Both the position numbers and the translations under genes were made by a program. Below are positions 37,651-46,970 of a stretch of DNA of 59,951 bases, piece by piece (the stretch's first letter is position 1; each line of letters opens with the position of its first letter). This stretch comes from Coriobacteriia bacterium. Lineage in GTDB: Bacteria; Actinomycetota; Coriobacteriia; Anaerosomatales; SLCP01. The stretch is from positions 1-59,951 of the forward strand of contig SKMN01000029.1 of NCBI GenBank assembly GCA_007121015.1, in the 5' to 3' direction. The notes under the pieces were generated by a model. It ran no database searches and was not told the DNA's origin. It saw nothing but the letters and a program-made list of their open reading frames with translations.

Positions 37651-38802
37651 TCAGACGTCACCGTTCGGGAGGCGCGACGCGCGCACGTTCGGCACCTCGT
37701 CACCGTCCTCGTCGGACGCCTCTTCGACGATCTCGACATGGTGGTGCGCCGCCTCGAACAGGCCGAGCCACGACGCCATGAACGCCGAGAGCCCGGCGAG
37801 GACGACGAAGGCCACGAGCTTGATCGAGATGGGCGCGAACCGCACAGCGTAGCCTCCGACCGCGAGAGCCGCAGACCACACGTAGATGATGAGCACGGTC
37901 TGGCGCTGGTCGAAACCGCGTCCGAGCAAACGGTGGTGGATATGCCCCCGGTCGGCCTCCTGGATGGGTCGCTTGTGCCGTATGCGCCTGATGATCGCCG
38001 ATGCGGTGTCGAAGATAGGCACACCGATGATGAGGAGCGGGACCGCGAGCGCGATCGCCGCCACCGACTTCATGACACCGAGCAGCGAGATGCTCGCGAG
38101 CGCAAAACCCAGGAACATCGCCCCGGAGTCCCCCATGAAGATGCTCGCCGGATTGAAGTTGTAGCGCAAGAACCCGACGCACGCTCCGATGAGAGCGGCC
38201 GCGAAGATCGCGGCGACGGGCTGGTTCGACTGCATCGCGAGCACGAGGAAGGTGGTGGCCGCGATCGCAGTCACTCCGGCGGCAAGGCCATCGAGGCCAT
38301 CGATGAGATTGATGACGTTCGCGAAGCCGACGATGTAGACGAGGGTGAGCGGGATGCCGAGCAGACCGAGCGCGATAAGCCCGCTGCCGAACGGATGGCC
38401 GATGAAGTCGATCCGCACGCCGGACCCGATGACGACGAGAGCCGCGACGATCTGGCCGATGAGTTTGGGTCCCGGCTCGAGGGTGACGATGTCGTCGAGG
38501 AGTCCGACGGCGAATATGATTCCGAGACCGGCGATCACGCCCCCGACCTGCGCCCCGCCGATCGCGACAAGTCCTCGCCACCCGAAATGGATCTCGCCGG
38601 CGTATTGCACGGCAAGGGCGGTGCAGAAGCCGGCGAACATGGCGATGCCACCGAGCCGCGAGATCTCGCCCGTGTGGACCTTGCGGCCTCCAGGCTGGTC
38701 CACGAGGCCGAAGTGCAAAGAGGCAGCACGGACGACCGGGGTGAGCGCAAACGTCACGGCTGCGGCGATGACGACGAGCATCGCTATGTGTTCGACGCTC
38801 AC
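37651..38802 (-). CDS. undecaprenyl-phosphate GlcNAc-1-phosphate transferase (WecA/TagO type)
   Basis: This 383-residue polytopic membrane enzyme puts a phospho-sugar on undecaprenyl phosphate to start a wall polymer. Family motifs are intact: GGRKVHTGEISRLGG near residue 39, GLLDDI, NVINLIDGLDGLA, FMGDSGAMFLGF and the His-rich HIHHRLLGRG. The GTG at 38800-38802 has a weak site and lies 7 bases after the dCMP deaminase stop. The polysaccharide region at 8.7-28.6 kb lacks any initiating transferase, so this enzyme is the best candidate in the window. Confidence 0.92.
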   Translation of the reverse strand: MSVEHIAMLVVIAAAVTFALTPVVRAASLHFGLVDQPGGRKVHTGEISRLGGIAMFAGFCTALAVQYAGEIHFGWRGLVAIGGAQVGGVIAGLGIIFAVGLLDDIVTLEPGPKLIGQIVAALVVIGSGVRIDFIGHPFGSGLIALGLLGIPLTLVYIVGFANVINLIDGLDGLAAGVTAIAATTFLVLAMQSNQPVAAIFAAALIGACVGFLRYNFNPASIFMGDSGAMFLGFALASISLLGVMKSVAAIALAVPLLIIGVPIFDTASAIIRRIRHKRPIQEADRGHIHHRLLGRGFDQRQTVLIIYVWSAALAVGGYAVRFAPISIKLVAFVVLAGLSAFMASWLGLFEAAHHHVEIVEEASDEDGDEVPNVRASRLPNGDV

Positions 38803-38809
38803 GAGCCGC

Positions 38810-39259
38810 TCAGCCGTTCACGATCGCGCGAGGTCGCACGCCGGCCTCGGCGAGGATCTCTTCGGCCAGGGGATCCGGGTACGGGTCCCGGAAGACGATG
38901 TCGACGACGCCGGCGTTCACGAGGATCTTGGCGCAGAGCACACATGGCTGGTGTGTCGTGTAGACGGTCGCCCCATCGATGACGATCCCGTGCCGAGCCG
39001 CCTGGATCACCGCGTTCTGCTCGGCATGGATGCCTCGGCAGAGCTCGTGGTGGCTACCCGATGCGATGTTGCGCGCCTCGCGGACACAGCCCGCGTCCTC
39101 GCAGTGCGCGAGCCCCGCCGGCGTTCCGTTGTAGCCGGTAGCGAGGATGCGCCGGTCTTTGACGAGGATAGCGCCGGTCTGTCGGCGCATACACGTGGAA
39201 CGCCCGGCGACCTGCTCGGTGATGCTCATGAAGTATTCGTCCCACGAAGGACGCGGCAT
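38810..39259 (-). CDS. dCMP deaminase family protein (ComEB-like)
   Basis: This 149-residue zinc deaminase has the catalytic HAEQNA motif and the zinc cysteines in PCVLCAK, with an extra N-terminal His/Cys zinc patch (CEDAGC, GSHHELCRGIHAEQ). It most likely makes dUMP from dCMP, feeding ThyX encoded at 46192-46875. The family is also called ComEB in competence literature. The ATG at 39257-39259 has GGAGGT about 12 bases upstream, and the gene follows upp by 20 bases. Confidence 0.93.
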   Translation of the reverse strand: MPRPSWDEYFMSITEQVAGRSTCMRRQTGAILVKDRRILATGYNGTPAGLAHCEDAGCVREARNIASGSHHELCRGIHAEQNAVIQAARHGIVIDGATVYTTHQPCVLCAKILVNAGVVDIVFRDPYPDPLAEEILAEAGVRPRAIVNG

Positions 39260-39279
39260 AGTATCTGGGACCTCCGTGC

Positions 39280-39933
39280 CTAGCGGGTACCGAACAGGCG
39301 GTCACCGGCATCACCGAGACCGGGGACGATGTAGCCGTGGTCGTCGAGGTGGCTATCGACCGCACACGTGTAGATCGTGACGCCCTCGCAACACCTCACG
39401 ACCTCCTCGATGCCCTCCGGCGCAGCGATCAGCACGAGGAGGTTGATGGCCTTGGCACCGCGTTCGCGCAGGAATTCCACCGCTGCGGCAGCCGAACCCC
39501 CGGTTGCGAGCATCGGGTCGACGATGAGGATGTCCCGCTCGCCGATGTCTTCGGGGAGCTTGCAGTAGTACTCGATGGGCTTGAGCGTCTCCGGGTCGCG
39601 GTACAGGCCGATGTGCCCGACCTTGGCCGCCGGTATGAGCTGCAGGATGCCATCGACCATGCCCAGCCCCGCACGCAGTATCGGGATCACGGCGACCTTC
39701 TTGCCGGCGAGCACGTAGGTGGTGGCCTCGGCGATCGGCGTCCGCACCGCCGTCTGCGCAAGCTGGAAGTCGCGGGTGGCCTCGTACGCCATGAGCATGG
39801 CGAGCTCGCGCACCAGCTCCCGGAACTCCTTCACGCCGGTACCGGCATCACGCATGAGCGAGAGCTTGTGCTGGATGAGCGGGTGGTCCATGACCACCAC
39901 GTTCGGATACTCCTCATGCATGCGCTTCGCCAC
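39280..39933 (-). CDS. upp: uracil phosphoribosyltransferase
   Basis: This 217-residue salvage enzyme makes UMP from uracil and PRPP. It has the motifs [38 protein letters not shown] (PRPP loop) and [15 protein letters not shown] at the C-terminus. GTG at 39931-39933 is chosen because AAGGAG lies 7 bases upstream; the nearby ATG at 39921 would be too far from that site. It is in a run with glyA and the dCMP deaminase gene. Confidence 0.95.
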   Translation of the reverse strand: MAKRMHEEYPNVVVMDHPLIQHKLSLMRDAGTGVKEFRELVRELAMLMAYEATRDFQLAQTAVRTPIAEATTYVLAGKKVAVIPILRAGLGMVDGILQLIPAAKVGHIGLYRDPETLKPIEYYCKLPEDIGERDILIVDPMLATGGSAAAAVEFLRERGAKAINLLVLIAAPEGIEEVVRCCEGVTIYTCAVDSHLDDHGYIVPGLGDAGDRLFGTR

Positions 39934-39967
39934 GATGCGTCTCCTTGCGGCCGGTCCTGCCGAGGCC

Positions 39968-41215
39968 CTACAGCTCCGGATAGAGGGGGTGCGCATCGAG
40001 CATCGCCTGGACATCGGTGGAGATATCGGCAAGCCGCTGCTCGTCGTCACGGTGGAAGATCGCGTTGGCAAGCAGGCACCCGACGGTGTGAGCCTCTCCT
40101 TCCGAGAAGCCACGGGTCGTCATCGCAGCGGTGCCGACACGGATGCCGCTCGTCACGAAGGGGCTCTCCGGGTCGTTGGGTATGGCGTTCTTGTTCACGG
40201 TGAAGCCGACCTTCTCGAGGAGGGCCTCGGCGTCCTTGCCCGTGATCTCGGCCGGACGCAGGTCGACGAGCATGAGATGATTGTCGGTCCCGCCGGACAC
40301 GAGACGCAGCCCGCACTCGGCCATAGCGGCACCCATCGCCATCGCGTTCACGACGACCTGGTCGATGTAGGTCATGAACTCAGGCTGCATGGCCTCTTTG
40401 AACGCAACGGCCTTGGCCGCGATGATGTGCTCGAGCGGTCCCCCCTGCAATCCGGGGAACACCGCTTTGTCGACCGCGGTCGCGTGCTCCTCTTTGCAGA
40501 GGATGAAGCCGGAACGCGGGCCACGCAGCGTCTTGTGCGACGTCGAAGTCACGACATCGGCGTGGGGGACCGGTGACGGGTGGGCGCCGGTGGCGACGAG
40601 TCCGGCTATGTGGGCCATGTCGACCATGAGCACCGCATCCACGTCCTTGGCGATAGCGGCGAACCGCTCGAAGTCGATCGTCCGCGGGTACGCGCTCGCG
40701 CCGGCGATGATCATCTTGGGCCGATGCTCGCGCGCAAGGCGCTCGAGCTCGTCGTAGTCGATCGTCTCGGTCTCCATGTCGAGCCCGTACGGGACCACGT
40801 CGAACCACTTGCCCGAGAAGTTCACGGGGGAGCCGTGCGTGAGATGGCCGCCCATGGCGAGGTCCATGCCGAGGACGGTGTCGCCCGGGTCCATGAACGC
40901 CATGAACGCGGCCAGGTTGGCCTGTGCGCCGGCGTGCGGCTGCACGTTGGCGTGCTCGGCTCCGAAGAGCTCCTTGGCCCGGTCACGTGCGAGATCCTCG
41001 ACGATGTCGACCTTCTCGCACCCGCCATAGTAGCGCTTGCCGGGGAGGCCCTCGGCATACTTGTTGGTGAGCACGGTGCCTGCGGCTTCGAGGACGGCGG
41101 GCGAGACGAAGTTCTCACTCGCGATGAGTTCGATCGTGCCCCTCTGTCGCTCGAGCTCGGCATCGATAGCGGCTGCTACCTCGGGATCGACTCCCGGTAT
41201 GTACTTGAGTGTCAT
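39968..41215 (-). CDS. glyA: serine hydroxymethyltransferase
   Basis: This 415-residue PLP enzyme interconverts serine and glycine and loads one-carbon units on tetrahydrofolate. The PLP lysine is in [12 protein letters not shown]; other motifs are [27 protein letters not shown] and [13 protein letters not shown]. The ATG at 41213-41215 has AGGGGAG upstream. The 5,10-methylene-THF it makes is used by ThyX, encoded 5 kb away. The gene follows rpiB in the order common in Gram-positives. Confidence 0.96.
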   Translation of the reverse strand: MTLKYIPGVDPEVAAAIDAELERQRGTIELIASENFVSPAVLEAAGTVLTNKYAEGLPGKRYYGGCEKVDIVEDLARDRAKELFGAEHANVQPHAGAQANLAAFMAFMDPGDTVLGMDLAMGGHLTHGSPVNFSGKWFDVVPYGLDMETETIDYDELERLAREHRPKMIIAGASAYPRTIDFERFAAIAKDVDAVLMVDMAHIAGLVATGAHPSPVPHADVVTSTSHKTLRGPRSGFILCKEEHATAVDKAVFPGLQGGPLEHIIAAKAVAFKEAMQPEFMTYIDQVVVNAMAMGAAMAECGLRLVSGGTDNHLMLVDLRPAEITGKDAEALLEKVGFTVNKNAIPNDPESPFVTSGIRVGTAAMTTRGFSEGEAHTVGCLLANAIFHRDDEQRLADISTDVQAMLDAHPLYPEL

Positions 41216-41275
41216 GACAGCGTCTACTCCCCTTCTCGGTCTCGTGCCGGCCTCCGGGCGGCCCCGACGGCCGGG

Positions 41276-41722
41276 TTACCCCGCGGTGTCCTCGAGCGCG
41301 GCGATGGCATCGACGCGCCGCTGGTGGCGTCCCCCTTCGAACTCCGCCGCAAGGAACGCGTCGACTATCTTGCGTGCGATGTCCTCGTCGACGTACCTGC
41401 CACCGATCGTCACGATGTTGGCGTCGTTGTGCAGACGCGACATCCGTGCCATCTCCGGGTCGGAGACGTTCGCCGCGCGCACGCCCCTGACCTTGTTCGC
41501 CGCGATGGCGACCCCTATCCCCGAGCCGCAGACGAGTACGCCACGGTCGGCCGCGCCAGACGACACGGCCTGGGCCACCCTCGCCGCCGGTTCGGGGTAG
41601 TCGACGGAGTCGTGGTCGTGCGTCCCCACATCGTCGACGTCGAACCCTGCTTCCCTGAGGTGGGCTTCGAGCTTCTCTTTCATGTCGAAGCCCGCGTGAT
41701 CGCTCCCGATGGAGATGCGCAT
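41276..41722 (-). CDS. rpiB: ribose-5-phosphate isomerase B
   Basis: This 148-residue isomerase of the pentose phosphate pathway has the N-terminal ISIGSDHAGFDMKEKL, the active-site Cys in GVLVCGSGIGVAIAANK, and HNDANIVTIGGRYV. The ATG at 41720-41722 is chosen at the conserved N-terminus; a longer frame to 41782 is not supported. A promoter with TACAAT lies about 65 bases upstream. It pairs logically with the transaldolase-family gene at 48.9 kb. Confidence 0.95.
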   Translation of the reverse strand: MRISIGSDHAGFDMKEKLEAHLREAGFDVDDVGTHDHDSVDYPEPAARVAQAVSSGAADRGVLVCGSGIGVAIAANKVRGVRAANVSDPEMARMSRLHNDANIVTIGGRYVDEDIARKIVDAFLAAEFEGGRHQRRVDAIAALEDTAG

Positions 41723-41787
41723 CGAAGGGTACCCCCGTAGACGACGTGACGGATTCGGCGGCGACTCCCGGTCGAGAGCCACCGCCG

Positions 41788-41816
41788 ATTGTATACCAGC
41801 GCGGGGACGATGTCGC
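41788..41816 (-). promoter_or_regulatory. promoter upstream of rpiB
   Basis: On the minus strand GCGACA (41811-41816) and TACAAT (41788-41793) are 17 bases apart, one of the better sigma70-type matches in the window. The ~60-base leader contains an inverted repeat (TCGGCGG...CCGCCGA) between 41754 and 41788. Confidence 0.6.
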
Positions 41817-41841
41817 TCGAACGCCCTCGCTCCGTCGAGGG

Positions 41842-42486
41842 CTACGTGCTAGCCATCGCAGCGGCCATGATCTGGTCGGTGGGGATCGCACCTTCGCGGA
41901 CGATCTCCGGCTCGGGCCCCGTGCACAGCACCACCGTGGAGGCCTTGCGGTGCGCCGTCTCGCCGCCGTCGAGCGCCACGTCCGCGGCGGCGATGATGCG
42001 CTCCTCGACCTCGTCGAACGTTCCCGGCGCGGGCTGCCCCGCGGTGTTCGCCGAGGTCGCTATGATCGGCCCGCCGGATGCCTGGATGAGCTCCATGACG
42101 ACCTCATGGTCGGGCGAGCGCAGGCCCACCGTCCCATCATCGGCGCGGAAGTCTTTGTTGACCTCGTCTGAAGCCTTCACGACGAGAGTGAGGGCCCCGG
42201 GCCAGAAAGCTCTAGCCAGGTTGTGCGCATACTCCGGGACCTCGACCCCGTACGTGTCGAGCAGTGCGTCGTCGTTCTCCACGAGCCAGGGCAGGGGCTT
42301 GTCGAGAGGCCGGACCTTGATGTCGAAGATCTCGTGCGGGCCGATACAGGAGTGCGCGGCAGCACCGATGCCGTAGACCGTTTCCGTCGGAAAAACAACA
42401 ATCCCGCCGTCACGAAGTACCGTTGCGGCGAGATTGATGACCTCGGCAGAGGGATTCTCCGGGTCTATGCGGAACACCTTGTTCAT
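41842..42486 (-). CDS. tsaC: threonylcarbamoyl-AMP synthase (TsaC/Sua5/YrdC)
   Basis: This 214-residue YrdC-domain enzyme makes threonylcarbamoyl-AMP for the t6A modification of ANN-decoding tRNAs. The motif GGIVVFPTETVYGIGA is the ATP/threonine site, followed by KVRPLDKPLPWLV and WPGALTLVV. It lacks the extra Sua5 C-terminal domain, so it is the TsaC form. The ATG at 42484-42486 has AAGGAGG. It follows prmC, as in many Gram-positives. Confidence 0.94.
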   Translation of the reverse strand: MNKVFRIDPENPSAEVINLAATVLRDGGIVVFPTETVYGIGAAAHSCIGPHEIFDIKVRPLDKPLPWLVENDDALLDTYGVEVPEYAHNLARAFWPGALTLVVKASDEVNKDFRADDGTVGLRSPDHEVVMELIQASGGPIIATSANTAGQPAPGTFDEVEERIIAAADVALDGGETAHRKASTVVLCTGPEPEIVREGAIPTDQIMAAAMAST

Positions 42487-42529
42487 CGCGACCAGCCTCC
42501 TTCGTCGTGCACGACTGCCCTGGCGAGAC

Positions 42530-43402
42530 CTAGAGCCGAGGACCCCGGGCGACGACGACCCTGTCGCGTTGAGCGAGATCCCTCACGACCCTTACTTCTT
42601 GATACCACTCTTCGAACCCTTCCGCAGCGGATTCCACACAACTCTCATCGAGCTCCATCGCAAGCGTGCCTCCGGGCGCGAGCCATCCGCGTGCCTCGAC
42701 GGCGATCCGGCGTGCCATGTCCAGCCCATCGGGGCCGCCGTCAAGGGCGAGTCCGGGCTCGAAGCGGGCGACCTCGTCAGGAAGGCCGGCGAGGTCGGGC
42801 GTAGGGATGTAGGGTGGGTTGGCCACCACGAGGTCGACCCTGCCACGCAGCTCTTCGAGCACGCCGGCGAACAGGTCGCCTTGTTCCACGGTGACGCGCG
42901 CACCGACACCGAGACGCTCGGCGTTCAAGCGCGCGGTCTTCACCGCGAGCTCGGAGACGTCGGTGGCGAACACGCGGGCCGAGGAGTCCTCGAAAGCGAT
43001 GGAACACGCGACACAGCCCGAACCGGTACACAGATCGACGACCACCGGTCGCTCTACCGTGGCGATCGACGCCCTGGCTTCGTCGACGAGCACCTCGGTC
43101 TCCGGACGTGGGATGAAGACCCCCGGGACGACGTGGACGACGATGTGGCGGAAGGGCATCTCTCCGGTCACGTACTGGAGCGGCTCACCCGCAGCTCTGC
43201 GCTTGACCCCTTCGCGCAGCTCGATGCGCTCACCTTCGCTCAGCGGACGGTCGAAGTGCGCGTAGAGCTCGACACGGGAGAGGCCGGTGGCTGCCGAGAG
43301 CAACCACTCCGCCGAGCGGCGCGGCGCATCGACGTCCTCTCGCTCGAAGTAAGCGCACGTCCACTCGAGCGCGTCTCGCACGATCCAGACGCGCTCGACC
43401 AT
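42530..43402 (-). CDS. prmC: peptide chain release factor N5-glutamine methyltransferase
   Basis: This 290-residue SAM-dependent enzyme methylates the GGQ glutamine of release factors. The catalytic NPPY motif is in VVANPPYIPTPD, with FIPRPETEVLVDE and DLCTGSGCVACSIA in the SAM site. The ATG at 43400-43402 begins one base after the prfA stop, so the enzyme is coupled to its own substrate gene. The longer in-frame start is rejected. Confidence 0.95.
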   Translation of the reverse strand: MVERVWIVRDALEWTCAYFEREDVDAPRRSAEWLLSAATGLSRVELYAHFDRPLSEGERIELREGVKRRAAGEPLQYVTGEMPFRHIVVHVVPGVFIPRPETEVLVDEARASIATVERPVVVDLCTGSGCVACSIAFEDSSARVFATDVSELAVKTARLNAERLGVGARVTVEQGDLFAGVLEELRGRVDLVVANPPYIPTPDLAGLPDEVARFEPGLALDGGPDGLDMARRIAVEARGWLAPGGTLAMELDESCVESAAEGFEEWYQEVRVVRDLAQRDRVVVARGPRL

Positions 43403-43403
43403 C

Positions 43404-44471
43404 TCAGACCACCGCCGCCAGACGCTCTGCCCGGTCGGCTGCGGCGAGCGCATCGATGATCGGCTCGATCTCCCCCATCATGATCGCCGGGAGGTTGTGG
43501 ACGGTGAGCCCGATGCGGTGGTCGGTGAGCCGGTCCTGAGGGATATTGTACGTGCGGATCTTCTCGGAGCGCCCGCCCGAACCGATCTGACTCCGGCGTT
43601 CCTCGCCGAGCTCCGCCTCCCGTTTCTCAAGCTCCATCTCGTAGAGGCGTGCGCGCAGCACGCGCATCGCGTTCTCCCTGTTCTGCAGCTGGGACTTCTG
43701 GTTCTGCGACTGGACCACGAGGCCGGTCGGCAAGTGGGTGATGCGGACCGCCGAGTCGGTGGTGTTCACCGACTGCCCGCCGGGTCCGCTCGAGCGGAAC
43801 ACGTCGATCCGCAGGTCGTTCTGGTTGACCTCGACCTCGACGTCCTCGGCCTCGGGCAATACCGCCACCGTCGCCGTCGAGGTGTGGATGCGGCCACCGG
43901 ACTCGGTCTGCGGGATGCGCTGCACGCGATGCACGCCGGACTCGAACTTGAGTCTCGAGTACACTCCGGCGCCTTTCACCATGAACGAGACCTCTTTGTA
44001 GCCGCCGACCTCGTTGGCCGAGGCGTCGATCTCCTCGACCTTCCACCGCTGCGACTCGGCGTACCGTACGTACATACGGTAGAGGTCGCCAGCGAACAGG
44101 CCCGCTTCGTCTCCTCCCGCGCCGGCGCGGATCTCGACGATGACGTTCTTGTCGTCGTTGGGGTCGGGCGGCAACATCATGACCTTCAGCTCGTCCTCGA
44201 GTGCCTTCCTGCGCTCCTCGAGTTCGTGGAGCTCCTCGCGGGCCAACTCGCGCATCTCCTGGTCGGACTCGGTGTGCATGATCTGCTCGACATCGTCGAT
44301 GCCGTCGAGCACGCCGAAGTACTCGGTGATCTTCGTCGCGAGCGGCGCCATCGCGGCGTGCTCCTTGGCGAGGCGCGCGTAGGCTTTCTGGTCAGAGAGC
44401 ACCTCGGGATCACCGAGGCGTTCGGTGAGTTCGTGGTATGTCGCAAGCATAGATTCGAGCTTGTCACGCAT
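43404..44471 (-). CDS. prfA: peptide chain release factor 1
   Basis: This 355-residue factor recognises UAG and UAA stop codons. The catalytic GGQ is in [15 protein letters not shown], and the codon-recognition region reads [18 protein letters not shown]. The N-terminal coiled coil ([19 protein letters not shown]) is intact. The ATG at 44469-44471 has AGAAGGAAC upstream. No frameshift site is expected here; that belongs to RF2. Confidence 0.96.
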   Translation of the reverse strand: MRDKLESMLATYHELTERLGDPEVLSDQKAYARLAKEHAAMAPLATKITEYFGVLDGIDDVEQIMHTESDQEMRELAREELHELEERRKALEDELKVMMLPPDPNDDKNVIVEIRAGAGGDEAGLFAGDLYRMYVRYAESQRWKVEEIDASANEVGGYKEVSFMVKGAGVYSRLKFESGVHRVQRIPQTESGGRIHTSTATVAVLPEAEDVEVEVNQNDLRIDVFRSSGPGGQSVNTTDSAVRITHLPTGLVVQSQNQKSQLQNRENAMRVLRARLYEMELEKREAELGEERRSQIGSGGRSEKIRTYNIPQDRLTDHRIGLTVHNLPAIMMGEIEPIIDALAAADRAERLAAVV

Positions 44472-44553
44472 AGCGGGATGTTCCTTCTCTCCGCGAAGTG
44501 GGTGTGGATGAAGCGTAGCACGTCGGGCAGGCGCGCGGTCCTGCAAGCCCGAG

Positions 44554-45015
44554 CTACGGTTCGGAGGACCACCCGCGCGTGTGGAACCGCCAGAATACGC
44601 GGGACGCGACCACGAGAGCGGTCGCCACGGCGACGTATACGACACCGAGCACCGGGCGGGACAGCGCGGTGAGCCGCAAGAGGTGCCCGAGGGCGACCAT
44701 CGACAGCACCACCGCCCACGAACGAACGGAGAAGAACCCGAGCACCGGGGCGCTCGGTCCTCGCTCGCGTATGCGAGCAGCGGCTTTCCTGGCGACCGGG
44801 TCGAGTACGAAGCGCGCTTTCAGCACCCCGAGCACCACGCCTCCGGCGATCAGCGCGATCGCCAGGTCGACGGGAAGAAGCCACCCGATGCCCCGTACGC
44901 CCAGGATCGCCGCCCCCGTCGCCCACAGTAGACCGGCGAACGCGAGTTGCGCTCGCTCGCCCCGGGCGGTGACCGGAGCGACCGCGGGGGTGTCGGTGTC
45001 GGTCGTCATTCGCAT
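44554..45015 (-). CDS. hypothetical four-helix membrane protein
   Basis: I do not recognise this 153-residue protein. It has four hydrophobic segments (about 25-40, 46-63, 96-113 and 121-138) separated by a basic loop ([15 protein letters not shown]), with a Thr/Asp-rich N-terminus. Start choice is uncertain between the ATGs at 45015 and 45009. It sits between yqhQ and prfA on the same strand, about 80 bases before prfA, so it is probably co-transcribed. Confidence 0.65.
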   Translation of the reverse strand: MRMTTDTDTPAVAPVTARGERAQLAFAGLLWATGAAILGVRGIGWLLPVDLAIALIAGGVVLGVLKARFVLDPVARKAAARIRERGPSAPVLGFFSVRSWAVVLSMVALGHLLRLTALSRPVLGVVYVAVATALVVASRVFWRFHTRGWSSEP

Positions 45016-45041
45016 GCGCGCGTCTTATGCACGTACCATGC

Positions 45042-46007
45042 CTACCCGCCCGCGATCGCGACGTCCGTCCCGACGTCAGCCGGAGGGCTCTCCCCCTCCT
45101 CGCGCTCGATGACCGCCTTCATCGCCGTGACCGCGATCTCGACCATGCTCTCGTCGGGCTCACGGGTGGTCATGCGCTGAAGCTGAAGGCCGGGCCAGAG
45201 CACCACTTTGACGATGGGATTGTCGGGCGTCTTGCCCGCCCACTTGATCACTTCGTAGGCAAGTCCTGCGATCAGCGGGAGCAGTACGATCCTCAGCCCG
45301 ATCGCCACGCTCAGAACGACGAGACGGTGGTCGGTCCCCATGAGGTCCGTGATAGCGCGGACCGGCACGAGGGAGAACACGACGATCGCGATGACCATGA
45401 CCATGAGCAGGAACGACGTGCCACACCGCACGTGCAGCGTCGTGTGTTCCTGGATGACCCGTGGCTCCAGCGGGAGTCCCCGCTCGTAGGCGTGGATCGT
45501 CTTATGTTCCGCGCCGTGGTATGCGAACACCCGCTGGATGTCGCGCATGCGGCTGATGGCCCAGATGTAGAGGAAGAACGCGACCACGCGCAGCACACCG
45601 TCGACGATGTTCCAGGTGAACGGGCGCTCGGTCGCACCACCTACGAGCAGGTTCGTCGCCACCGCCGGGAGGATGATGAAGAGCAGTACGGCAAGCCCCA
45701 CACCGAGCGTCATCGACAGCGCGATCTCTTTACTCGACAACTTCTCTTCCTCGGTCTCCCCGGCGTGCTCGGCCGAGATCGAGAACGCTTTCATGGCGAG
45801 CACGAGCGTCTCGTAGAGACCCACCACGCCCCGGATGACCGGCTTGCCGAGCCACGGCCGTTTCGAGACAGCGGTCTTGAGGTCGTGTGCCTCGAGGTGG
45901 ATCGAGCCGTCGGCCTTGCGCACCGCGACCGCCCAGTTGTGCTTGCCGCGCATCATGATCCCCTCGAGGACCGCCTGTCCTCCGATATGCGTGTGCTTGA
46001 TGGGCAT
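45042..46007 (-). CDS. DUF1385 membrane protein (YqhQ-like)
   Basis: This 321-residue protein of family DUF1385 has the diagnostic start IGGQAVLEGIMMRGKHNWAVAVR, FAYHGAEHKTIHAYE in the middle, and HVRCGTSFLLMVMVIA before the later helices. It has about five membrane helices. Its function is unknown; genes of this family are often next to rpmE and prfA in Gram-positives, as here. The ATG at 46005-46007 has AAAGGACG, and its A is shared with a TGA stop of a small upstream frame. Confidence 0.9.
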   Translation of the reverse strand: MPIKHTHIGGQAVLEGIMMRGKHNWAVAVRKADGSIHLEAHDLKTAVSKRPWLGKPVIRGVVGLYETLVLAMKAFSISAEHAGETEEEKLSSKEIALSMTLGVGLAVLLFIILPAVATNLLVGGATERPFTWNIVDGVLRVVAFFLYIWAISRMRDIQRVFAYHGAEHKTIHAYERGLPLEPRVIQEHTTLHVRCGTSFLLMVMVIAIVVFSLVPVRAITDLMGTDHRLVVLSVAIGLRIVLLPLIAGLAYEVIKWAGKTPDNPIVKVVLWPGLQLQRMTTREPDESMVEIAVTAMKAVIEREEGESPPADVGTDVAIAGG

Positions 46008-46199
46008 CAGTCACGTCCTTTCTGGCCGAGGAGGTCCTTCGCTTCGACCCCGGCGGGGAGCTTGAACACGTCCATGACCGCGAGGTCCGTGCCCGCCATC
46101 GTAGCGAGCGGCACGAGCACGTGCATCGGCTACGACCGACACGTCGGAGCGCGACTCCCCGGAGTGGAAAGCAAAGCGTGTAGGAGCCGGGTCACTCAC
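46007..46199 (-). pseudogene. possible small gene with a one-base frameshift, between thyX and yqhQ
   Basis: Two short frames in this 190-base gap look like parts of one gene. The first starts with GTG at 46197-46199, overlapping the thyX stop (GTGAGTGA), and encodes SDPAPTRFAFHSGESRSDVS then VVADA. The second, shifted by one base, starts at ATG 46124-46126, encodes 39 residues (for example LATMAGTDLAVMDVFKLPAG) and ends in TGATG, sharing a base with the yqhQ start. Both ends are coupled like real genes. It could be a pseudogene, a programmed frameshift, an assembly indel, or two tiny genes. I do not recognise the product. Confidence 0.35.
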
Positions 46200-46875
46200 G
46201 TCGAGGAGCCCTCTCGAACGGCTCGCCGCACGTCATGACACCCTCTCGGCACGGGCCGCGGCGACACGAGGCGCCCGCGTCCATGAAGACGTAGGGAGCG
46301 GTGGGCTCGGCGAGACCGAGCATGGCCGAGGCGACCTCACGGATCTCCCACTGGGCCCGCTTGCAGCAACGCAGCTCGAAGAAGTGCAGCAGTTCGCGAA
46401 CGTTCATGGTGACGGCGATCTTCGTCTCCATCGCGTTGGGCAGCAGGTAGCGCGCGTCCTCCGCGGGCACACCCGTGTCGATGAGTCCGCGGTAGGCCGC
46501 GAACGCAGCCGCGGTCGCCTCCTCGAACCGTTCGCGTGCGACAGGGTCCGCAGCCACCGCCGGGGGCACGATGAAACGGGGTTCCTCGGCGTAGGAGACG
46601 TAGCGCTGGGACTGCTGGTTGTACGACGCCAGCCGGTGCCGCACGAGTTGGTGCGTCATCGCGCGCGAGACTCCGTCGATGGCAAAGGTGTACGTCGCGT
46701 GCTCGAGCGCTGAGTAATGCCCGGACGTCATGATCGTTCGCAAGACCTTGCGCACAGCCTCTGCCGCCATACCCTCCATCAGCTCCGCCGCCCCGACCGG
46801 TGCGTAGCACAGCCGCGCCGCCACGGCGACGGCGCGTTCGGGCTCAGGCGTGTGGTAGAGAAGGCGGACGTCCAA
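46192..46875 (-). CDS. thyX: FAD-dependent thymidylate synthase
   Basis: ThyX makes dTMP from dUMP using methylene-THF, NADPH and FAD. The 227-residue protein has the ThyX motif RHRxxSxNQQSxR as RHRLASYNQQSQRY, HYSALEHATYTFAI near residue 53, and a C-terminal MNVRELLHFFELR. The start is TTG at 46873-46875, supported by GAGG about 7 bases upstream. No thyA is in the window. The dCMP deaminase and glyA products supply its substrates. Confidence 0.95.
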   Translation of the reverse strand: MDVRLLYHTPEPERAVAVAARLCYAPVGAAELMEGMAAEAVRKVLRTIMTSGHYSALEHATYTFAIDGVSRAMTHQLVRHRLASYNQQSQRYVSYAEEPRFIVPPAVAADPVARERFEEATAAAFAAYRGLIDTGVPAEDARYLLPNAMETKIAVTMNVRELLHFFELRCCKRAQWEIREVASAMLGLAEPTAPYVFMDAGASCRRGPCREGVMTCGEPFERAPRRE

Positions 46876-46916
46876 CGGGACCTCTTCCGGACAGGTCGCA
46901 TGCTCGGTAGACGAGA

Positions 46917-46942
46917 AGGGAGGCGAGTCGCCTCGCCTCCCT
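46917..46942. terminator. 11-bp hairpin after rpmE
   Basis: AGGGAGGCGAG and CTCGCCTCCCT pair around a 4-base loop, 29 bases past the rpmE stop and before thyX. The tail is only weakly U-rich (TCTCGTC) on the minus strand. It is the best terminator-like structure between rpmE and thyX. Confidence 0.6.
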
Positions 46943-46970
46943 ATTCTAGCAGCGTGCCCTCACGTCGGGG

